Below are positions 58,361 through 64,000 of a stretch of 64,000 nt of DNA, one piece after another; within the stretch, counting starts at the first letter, position 1, and each line of letters begins with the position of its first letter. Under the pieces are notes generated by a model, which saw only the letters and a program-made list of their open reading frames with translations, was not told where the DNA came from and ran no database searches. Both the position numbers and the translations under genes were made by a program. This stretch comes from Chloroflexi bacterium 54-19 (GTDB lineage Bacteria; Chloroflexota; Chloroflexia; Chloroheliales; Chloroheliaceae), in the NCBI GenBank assembly GCA_001898225.1, contig MKTJ01000066.1, forward strand, positions 62,001 to 126,000, in the 5' to 3' direction.

Positions 58361-59206
58361 CTAAATCATGCCGCGAATGACACCGACCAGTTTGCCCTTG
58401 ACGCGGGCGTTATCCATGGTGGTGTAGATGGGCTGCATGGTGCTGTTAGCGGGCTGCAAGCGAATCCGGTTGTGCTGGGGTTCGGGGAACCATTTCTTCA
58501 GAGTGGTTTCACCCTCGGCCTCCAACCAGACTGCAACTGTTTCGCCGGTCTCGGCGGTTTCGGTGCTGCGGATAAGGACGATGTCGCCATCGGCAATCAG
58601 GGCGTCAATCATCGATTCCCCTTTGACACGGAGGGCGAAGACATCGGGACCGGGGCGGCCCTTGAACAGGTAGGAAGGCACTTCCATCTGGTCTTCGGGG
58701 TCTTCGTCTTTGCGCACCGGGATAGGTTGACCGGCGGCAATCGTACCGAGGAACGGCACAAACTCGCTGGTGCTGCGGCGGCGTTCTACCAGTTCGATGG
58801 CGCGGGACTTGCCCTGCTTGCGCGTAATCTTCTTTTTGGTTTCCAGCGCGTCCAGGTTGTAATCTACCACCGAGGTTGAGCTGATTTTGAGGGCCACCTG
58901 GATTTCCCGTACGGTCGGGGGCCAGGTATTCTCGTCCATATAACGCTCAATGAAATCGAGGATGTCTTGTTGCTTCTTTGAGAGTTGGTTCATTTTACGT
59001 CTTCCTCCAGAGCGCCCGCGCCCGGTTGCATTAACCGGCCCAGGACGTTCAACTACCATCGTCCCTGCTACCGGAACTTCGGCGCTCACCGGCGCTTTGC
59101 CCCGGCCTCCAGCGGCGGGTATAACTCTTGCCATCTTAGGAGCGCTGTCCAAACCGTTTTTAACAGTCTGACCGGCGCTTTTCCTGGAAGCCGATGCTAT
59201 CGTCAT
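58361..59206 (-). CDS. lexA: LexA SOS repressor
   Basis: The C-terminal 210 residues are a complete LexA. The winged helix starts MNQLSKKQQDILDFIERYM, with recognition region PTVREIQVALKISSTSVVDY. The cleavage site is Ala158-Gly159 in LGTIAAGQPI, the catalytic Ser198 is in RVKGESMIDALI and Lys237 is in ETTLKKW. The frame opens 71 residues further upstream to an ATG at 59206 with GGAG ten bases before it. This adds a basic Ala/Gly/Arg-rich tail. The GC-rich composition reaches to about 59206, so I use this start. The standard start at 58993 (GGAGGA upstream, 210 residues) is a real alternative. It represses DNA-damage genes, and its own promoter holds an SOS box. Confidence 0.9.
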   Translation of the reverse strand: MTIASASRKSAGQTVKNGLDSAPKMARVIPAAGGRGKAPVSAEVPVAGTMVVERPGPVNATGRGRSGGRRKMNQLSKKQQDILDFIERYMDENTWPPTVREIQVALKISSTSVVDYNLDALETKKKITRKQGKSRAIELVERRRSTSEFVPFLGTIAAGQPIPVRKDEDPEDQMEVPSYLFKGRPGPDVFALRVKGESMIDALIADGDIVLIRSTETAETGETVAVWLEAEGETTLKKWFPEPQHNRIRLQPANSTMQPIYTTMDNARVKGKLVGVIRGMI

Positions 59207-59294
59207 TTCTAAGTAACTCCGGGTTCTAGCCTTTCAAAGGGTCCGTTATTATCGCCTAAGGCGTGACTAAGGTCTATTAACAATTGTTAGAACA

Positions 59295-59324
59295 ATTATA
59301 CGCAAGAACAATGGTTCTTGTCAA
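59295..59324 (-). promoter_or_regulatory. lexA promoter, -35/-10 with the SOS box in the spacer
   Basis: On the minus strand TTGACA (59319-59324) and TATAAT (59295-59300) are consensus hexamers separated by 18 bases. The spacer contains the operator. LexA binding would block RNA polymerase. Confidence 0.85.
59303..59320. promoter_or_regulatory. SOS (LexA) box in the lexA promoter
   Basis: CAAGAACAATGGTTCTTG is a perfect seven-base palindrome arm on each side of AATG, containing GAAC-N4-GTTC. A second palindrome TAACAATTGTTA lies at 59278-59289, near the transcript start. Confidence 0.85.
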
Positions 59325-59364
59325 TAGGGTTTTTAAGAAATCAGTATATTTTTTCTGATTCGAG

Positions 59365-59392
59365 TTGCAGGATTTTCATGTACTAATATAAT
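59365..59392 (+). promoter_or_regulatory. Promoter of the FHA-ABC transporter gene
   Basis: TTGCAG (59365-59370) and TATAAT (59387-59392) are separated by 16 bases. The transcript would have a leader of about 140 bases before the ATG. Confidence 0.6.
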
Positions 59393-59540
59393 AAAGTGAC
59401 TCCTCGGAAATTGCCGGTTTTTTACTTTTTTGGCCCTGCCAGCTTCATAATAATCTTGATTGGCAAAAGTGAAACTTATCGCTTCCGGTTTCAGTACATT
59501 GAGTGGTGCGGAACAGAGTTCAATTACATGAGGGAAATTC

Positions 59541-62378
59541 ATGAACAATAACATCGCCAAATTACAGGTGCTGGAAGGCGGCAAGGTCGTCCAGGAGGTG
59601 CCGATTACCAAACGCGATATGCTGATAGGTCGTGAACCGGGTAACGATGTCATTATCAATCATCCCCAGGTGTCCCGCCAGCAGGCCCGGCTCAAATACA
59701 ACGGGCGCAATTGGGTGCTGGAAAATCTCAGCCCGAATAACCCGGTCAAAATGGTCCTCAATAACGCCGCCGGACAGCCTATCAACAACGGCGAACAGTT
59801 TATGATTGGTCCCCTGACCATCACGCTGGTACTTGCCAATGCCCAGGGTCAACTGGCTCCGCCACCCCCGGAGGCCCGCCCGACTACCCTCGTCCACCAG
59901 GCTCCCCAGGCGGTTGCGGGCACAATGCTCCTGACCGACCAGGACCGTGACGGCAAGGAGGACCACGGTTATGGCACCATGGTTATGAGTGGGCCGGCCT
60001 TGCAGGTCGATTACGAAGGCACCTCCCGCGAATACCGCCTGGAAACCCCGCGCATCACCATCGGTCCGGCTCAGAACGCCGACATCATTATTCCCCTCAC
60101 CTCCCCCGCTCCCTTTCATGCTATCCTGAACCGTCTTCCGACCGGCCAGTATGTCATAACCGACCCGAATAATACCTACAACCTATTTTACAAAGGCCAG
60201 CGGGTCGGGGAGGTCCGCTTGCTGGATGGCGATATGGTCCGCCTCAGCGACCCGGAGGGGAACGTGGCGACCCTGACTTTTACCGATAGCCTCAACCCCG
60301 CCCCGGCCCTCTCCCAGGTCTTTCAGTTTCAGCCGAATATGGCGCAGGTCACTATAGGCCGCGCCCCCAATAACGCCTTTGTGCTGGATTACCCGCCGGT
60401 TTCGGGCTACCACGCCATCATCCGGCGGGACGGCCCGAACGGTGACGCTATATTGCAAGACCTCGGCAGCACCAACGGCACCTTTGTCCACGGCCAGCGG
60501 GTTAAGCCCCAGAACCCGGTGCGGATTAAGCCGGGCGACCTGGTCCAGATTGCCGGTATCCAGCTTATCTACCAGCCGGACGTTATCGCCCAGCCTGCCT
60601 CGGACCAACTGCGGCTCGACGCCATTGGCGTCACCAAGGCCGTCAACGACAACCAGCTTATCCTGCTCAACGATGTTTCTCTCTCCATCCAGCCAAAAGA
60701 GTTCGTGGCGATTGTCGGCGGAAGCGGCACCGGTAAATCGACCCTCATGGACGCCCTGAACGGGTTTCGTCCGGCCCCGGTCGGACGGGTCTTTATCAAT
60801 GGAGAAGACTATTACCAGAACTTTGAGGTCTTTCGCAGCAGTCTCGGTTATGTGCCGCAGGAGGACATTATTCACCGCGACTTGCCGGTCGAGCAGGCCC
60901 TTTTTTATGTCGCCAAGTTGCGTCTGCCCAAAGACACCACTGGCAAGGAAATCAAACAGCGCGTCAACGAGGTGCTGGAAGACGTTGAAATGAGTTCGCG
61001 CCGCAAGGTAGTCGTCTCGAAGTTGTCGGGCGGGCAGCGCAAGCGGATTTCGATAGCAGTCGAACTTTTAGCCAAGCCGAACCTCTTTTATCTTGACGAG
61101 CCGACTTCGGGCCTCGACCCCGGCCTCGATAAACGCATGATGTTCCTGTTGCGGCGGTTGGCCGACCAGGGCCGGACCATCATCCTGATTACCCACGCCA
61201 CCACCAATATCACCACCTGCGATAAGGTGATTTTTATGGCCCCCGGCGGCCGCCTCTGTTTTTACGGCCCGCCCCAGCAAGCTCTCGATTTCTTCGGGGT
61301 AAAAGAATTTGCCGACATTTATAGCAAGCTCGAACAGAACGGCCCGGAGTGGGAAGCCCGCTTTCGCAACTCACTTTTTTACCAGCAGTATGTCCTGCAA
61401 CGGCTTAGCGAACTGCGCCCGACTCAGATTAACGCCCCGGTCAGCGAGCAGCGCGCCCGCGCCCCGCGCATCTCAAGCTGGCGGCAGTTCGGGATTCTGA
61501 CCCGCCGCTATACCAATATCCTTATTCGCGACCGGGTAAACCTGCTGGTCTTGCTCCTGCAGGCGCCTATCATCGGCTTTATCCTGGCCCTGGTAGCAGG
61601 CGAGAATATTTTTGCCAATGGGAAATCCCCGGCCAACGCCCAGCAGGTGCTATTCATCATGGCAATCGCGGCGGTCTGGCTCGGCACCAGCAACGCCGCC
61701 CGCGAAATCACCAAAGAGACTCCGGTCTACCTGCGCGAACGCCTGGTCAACCTGCGGGTTGTTCCCTATATCTTATCCAAAGTGGCCGTTTTGAGCGTGC
61801 TGTGCCTGATCCAGAGTATTATCCTGGCCGGGGTCGTGATGCTCAGGGCGGGCGTGCCGCCAACCGGGTCGCTCCTGCCCCCGGCTATCGAAATGATTAT
61901 CGGGGTCTGGCTGACGACCCTGGGCGGCCTGGGGATGGGCCTGTTGATTTCGGCCCTGGCCTCAAACATGGATAAAGCTACCAGTGTGGTGCCGATTATC
62001 CTGGTGCCGCAAATCATCCTGGCCGGGATTATCTTCCCGCTATCGGGTCCGAGCCAGGTCTTGAGCTATATTACCGTTTCGAAGTGGTCGATTGACAGCC
62101 TGGGTACGTCCGCCGATGTAAACCGCCTTTTCTACCAGCAGGTCGGCGACCAACCGCCCGGCTTTACCGGGAACGGCGGCACCTTCGACCCGGCCAATTA
62201 CGACCGCGACCCCAGCGCCCGCAAGTATCCGCCTTTGAGCCCGACCATCACCTCACAGTCAAGCCGGGCCCAGAACCTGGTGTTGCGCTGGGGCGTCCTG
62301 CTCGGCATAACGGTCCTCTTTATCGTCCTGGCTGGGTATTTCCAGAAACGCAAGGACAAAGCCTGGCAGCGTCGTTAA
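59541..62378 (+). CDS. FHA-domain ABC transporter, ABCG-type half-transporter
   Basis: The 945-residue protein has three FHA-like modules. FHA1 (about 20-100) has MLIGREPGNDVIINHPQVSRQQA. A degenerate one (about 150-240) has ITIGPAQNADIIIPL. FHA3 (about 268-350) has VTIGRAPNNAFVLDYPPVSGYHA and LGSTNGTFVHGQRV. An ABC ATPase follows (about 360-600), with Walker A GGSGTGKST, the signature KLSGGQRKRISIA and Walker B LFYLDEPTSGLDP. A C-terminal ABC2 membrane domain (about 650-930) has six helices. FHA domains bind phosphothreonine, so a Ser/Thr kinase should control it, as with mycobacterial Rv1747. It exports an unknown substrate. A strong terminator follows. Confidence 0.93.
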   Translation: MNNNIAKLQVLEGGKVVQEVPITKRDMLIGREPGNDVIINHPQVSRQQARLKYNGRNWVLENLSPNNPVKMVLNNAAGQPINNGEQFMIGPLTITLVLANAQGQLAPPPPEARPTTLVHQAPQAVAGTMLLTDQDRDGKEDHGYGTMVMSGPALQVDYEGTSREYRLETPRITIGPAQNADIIIPLTSPAPFHAILNRLPTGQYVITDPNNTYNLFYKGQRVGEVRLLDGDMVRLSDPEGNVATLTFTDSLNPAPALSQVFQFQPNMAQVTIGRAPNNAFVLDYPPVSGYHAIIRRDGPNGDAILQDLGSTNGTFVHGQRVKPQNPVRIKPGDLVQIAGIQLIYQPDVIAQPASDQLRLDAIGVTKAVNDNQLILLNDVSLSIQPKEFVAIVGGSGTGKSTLMDALNGFRPAPVGRVFINGEDYYQNFEVFRSSLGYVPQEDIIHRDLPVEQALFYVAKLRLPKDTTGKEIKQRVNEVLEDVEMSSRRKVVVSKLSGGQRKRISIAVELLAKPNLFYLDEPTSGLDPGLDKRMMFLLRRLADQGRTIILITHATTNITTCDKVIFMAPGGRLCFYGPPQQALDFFGVKEFADIYSKLEQNGPEWEARFRNSLFYQQYVLQRLSELRPTQINAPVSEQRARAPRISSWRQFGILTRRYTNILIRDRVNLLVLLLQAPIIGFILALVAGENIFANGKSPANAQQVLFIMAIAAVWLGTSNAAREITKETPVYLRERLVNLRVVPYILSKVAVLSVLCLIQSIILAGVVMLRAGVPPTGSLLPPAIEMIIGVWLTTLGGLGMGLLISALASNMDKATSVVPIILVPQIILAGIIFPLSGPSQVLSYITVSKWSIDSLGTSADVNRLFYQQVGDQPPGFTGNGGTFDPANYDRDPSARKYPPLSPTITSQSSRAQNLVLRWGVLLGITVLFIVLAGYFQKRKDKAWQRR

Positions 62379-62391
62379 AATCAGGGGAATA

Positions 62392-62425
62392 AAAAATGGT
62401 GAGCGGACGGCTCACCATTTTTATT
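62392..62425. terminator. Bidirectional terminator after the FHA-ABC gene
   Basis: AAAAATGGTGAGC (62392-62404) and GCTCACCATTTTT (62410-62422) form a perfect 13-bp stem with a five-base loop, followed by ATT. It serves both convergent genes. Confidence 0.9.
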
Positions 62426-62437
62426 ACTCTTTTGGGA

Positions 62438-64000
62438 CTAGAACACGTCTACGACCGTTCCGACCGGCAGTTGCCAGATAAGGCTGGCATCATAGACCGT
62501 CGCGTTAACGCAGCCGTGGCTTTGCTCGGCGATACCGTACTTGGTGTGCCAGTAACTGCCGTGAATGGCGAAGTCGGCGTAGAAGTAGGTCACGTAGCGA
62601 ATATCGAGCAACTTGTAGTCGGTTTCGGAGGCGCGGTTCCCACCCTGCATGGTCTGGGTTAAAGGCCGGTAACCCCCGATAGCGGCAAAGACCCCTTTGA
62701 CCGTCGAGTGGTCAATCGGGCCGCCTTCGATGCCGGTGGCGACCAGGGTATGGTAAATCATCTTGTCGCCGTTAAAGACCGCCATGGCCTGTTTGGCGAT
62801 AGAGACCGAGACCCAGATGCCAGGGTGCGTGCGCGGTACCGCCGGGTAATCTGGCATTACAAGCGGTTTAAGATACTCCGAGTAGACAAAGATGTCCGGT
62901 TTCTCGTAAATCTGGTACCAGACGTTGTTGCCTTTGACGACTTCTTCACCCGCTACGGCCCGGATAGCCTGGATGTGGTCCCCGGCTTGCATCTGGGTTA
63001 CGAAAGGCGTTTCCTTGGTGTTGGTCGGGCGCGGGGCTGACGAGTTTGGGGCGGTCCGCAGGTTCAAAGTATCGCTCGAAACGTACCACTGGTGGGTCGG
63101 ACTGGTAAAAATACTTTCAATCGGTTTATCGAATTGCGGGATTTTGCCGTTGTAGCGCCAGGACAGGTAAGCCGACCCGACGTTACCCATCTCAACCTTG
63201 TATTCCTCCGAGTTGGAAGGGGTATAGGTCAGCAAACGGCGCTCGAAAGCCTGGACCAGCACGTCTTTCTCGACGCCGCCGACCTTAACTTTCGTCCAAT
63301 AAGCCTCGGTGATGGGATTACCGACCGCGAAAAGCCAGTTGCTTATGGTGCCGTTGGTGTAGTCACCCTGGTTAAAGACGACGCCCTGGCGGTTGAAGTA
63401 ATCCCAGAAAGCTTCGGGAATACTGAAATTATTCACGACGGTGGCAACCTTGGTGGCCGGGTCGTCCAGGTAGGTGTTGATAAAGTTGAGGCCGTCCGGG
63501 GTAAGCTGGGCCTTTATATAATCCCCGGTGCGAGCGTTGCCCGGTTTGTTGTAATAAGGGCCAAAGTCTTTATAGGTCGGGAAGGCGTTATCGGAATCCC
63601 CCGCCACCGGGACCTTCGCCGGGCCTTTATCCATAAAAGAGGTATCCCCCAGTTGCAGTTTGCCGGTAATCATCTCGACAACAAGCAGACCGTTGCTAAC
63701 CGACCCTGTGGTGGGCTGGGTCAACTCCATGCGGGCCTTGTCGAAATACTGCACCAGGCGCTTCCCGGCGGGCGCGGTCTGGTCGTAATCCTCGTAAATT
63801 GCACCGGTTACCGGCGCGGGACCCCAATACCAGCTTCGGGAGGCGCGTTGGGCGGCAATCGGCTGGTCGGTCCGCTGCCAGGTCTGGTAGAACTGGGTCG
63901 AACCAAAAGAGTCGCCGGGTCCGGCGGCCTGGGTAGCGGTAGCGGGCGCGGCCAGGGCGCTGGCGGTCTGCGGAATAATACTAAAGGTACTGGTGAGCAG
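62438..64000 (-). CDS. Secreted L,D-transpeptidase (YkuD domain), 5' end beyond the window
   Basis: The frame is open past the first in-window start codon (GTG 63754) to the window edge, so the gene is truncated at its 5' end. The visible N-terminus has the end of a likely signal peptide (LLTSTFSIIPQTASALAAPA). A conserved region follows with TWQRTDQPIAAQRASRSWYWG and LVQYFDKARMEL, found in many secreted Chloroflexota proteins as I recall. A middle SH3-like part has LNLRTAPNSSAPRP. The YkuD domain is last, with FAIHGSYWH and SHGCVN holding the catalytic Cys. It cross-links peptidoglycan or attaches proteins outside the membrane. Confidence 0.9.
   Translation of the reverse strand: MLTSTFSIIPQTASALAAPATATQAAGPGDSFGSTQFYQTWQRTDQPIAAQRASRSWYWGPAPVTGAIYEDYDQTAPAGKRLVQYFDKARMELTQPTTGSVSNGLLVVEMITGKLQLGDTSFMDKGPAKVPVAGDSDNAFPTYKDFGPYYNKPGNARTGDYIKAQLTPDGLNFINTYLDDPATKVATVVNNFSIPEAFWDYFNRQGVVFNQGDYTNGTISNWLFAVGNPITEAYWTKVKVGGVEKDVLVQAFERRLLTYTPSNSEEYKVEMGNVGSAYLSWRYNGKIPQFDKPIESIFTSPTHQWYVSSDTLNLRTAPNSSAPRPTNTKETPFVTQMQAGDHIQAIRAVAGEEVVKGNNVWYQIYEKPDIFVYSEYLKPLVMPDYPAVPRTHPGIWVSVSIAKQAMAVFNGDKMIYHTLVATGIEGGPIDHSTVKGVFAAIGGYRPLTQTMQGGNRASETDYKLLDIRYVTYFYADFAIHGSYWHTKYGIAEQSHGCVNATVYDASLIWQLPVGTVVDVF

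Noticed and set aside
58950-59171. Plus-strand ORF of 73 residues opposite the 5' part of lexA.
   Set aside because: It is antisense to the lexA frame, has no ribosome-binding site and gives a low-complexity product.
59509-59519. GAAC-AGA-GTTC upstream of the FHA-ABC gene as a third SOS box.
   Set aside because: The spacer is three bases, not four, so the half sites are out of register. The lexA box is 45 bases upstream of the -35 of this gene and not placed to repress it.

Overview
The window reads as a gene-dense bacterial chromosome segment. Coding regions are GC-rich and end strongly in C/G, while the short gaps between genes are clearly AT-richer. The gene set points to Chloroflexota, although no rRNA is present to prove it. 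It includes F420 cofactor genes (cofD, cofE), a Bacillus-type SOS operator (GAAC-N4-GTTC), LysW-type lysine biosynthesis (LysK), DUF1385 and DUF92 proteins, an AfsR/LuxR-like STAND regulator, and a secreted L,D-transpeptidase whose N-terminal half (RTDQPIA, RSWYWGP, LVQYFDK) resembles secreted proteins I associate with this phylum. I found no tRNA, rRNA, CRISPR array, transposase, integrase or phage module.

Layout. 1-5.3 kb: the end of an alpha/beta hydrolase, a CrtI-type carotenoid desaturase, apt with an unknown partner, and a minus-strand cofD-cofE pair. 5.6-15 kb: a receiver-GAF-histidine kinase with an OmpR-type regulator, a polytopic glycosyltransferase-like protein, a dienelactone hydrolase, a DUF3592 protein, then a tight operon of a site-2-protease homologue that has lost its HExxH motif, an HD protein and ScpA, followed by LysK. 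15-24 kb: a fused ADP-forming acyl-CoA synthetase/GNAT protein, an unknown gene, an NB-ARC/TPR/LuxR regulator, a DUF4242 protein and a lipoprotein. 24.7-35.5 kb: mfd, a DUF1801 protein, an NHL-repeat lipoprotein bracketed by two copies of one terminator element, a NarL-type regulator, an ArgA-like acetyltransferase, DUF1385 and small proteins. 35.5-46.5 kb: an OafA-like acyltransferase, an ornithine-cyclodeaminase-family enzyme, a 48-aa membrane protein whose ribosome-binding site lies in an inverted repeat, a uronate-catabolism cluster (uxaC plus an SDR), a large GT39-like protein and a nucleotide-sugar dehydrogenase. 46.8-56.7 kb: ispE, DUF92, a 29-aa basic protein, a nucleotidyltransferase, a Rieske oxygenase, a MenE-like ligase, then a surface-glycan cluster (WecG/TagA-type transferase, zinc-ribbon membrane protein, separate ADP-heptose kinase and adenylyltransferase) and a RidA-like protein. 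57-64 kb: two LexA-family proteins, each with its own SOS box, an FHA-ABC transporter and a truncated L,D-transpeptidase.

The most interesting part is 57.2-59.4 kb. A normal LexA gene has a -35/-10 promoter whose spacer holds a palindromic SOS operator. Just downstream lies a second LexA-like protein that keeps the Ala-Gly cleavage site and the Ser/Lys dyad but has an unfamiliar N-terminal region with no visible DNA-binding helix-turn-helix. It has its own textbook SOS box. Together they look like an SOS circuit with a non-canonical self-cleaving effector. Other points of interest are the dead site-2 protease in the ScpA operon, the Shine-Dalgarno-sequestering inverted repeat at 39.4 kb, and two families of dispersed intergenic repeats. 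Promoters with a TGnTATAAT extended -10 recur through the window, and one of them places +1 on a GTG start codon (leaderless).
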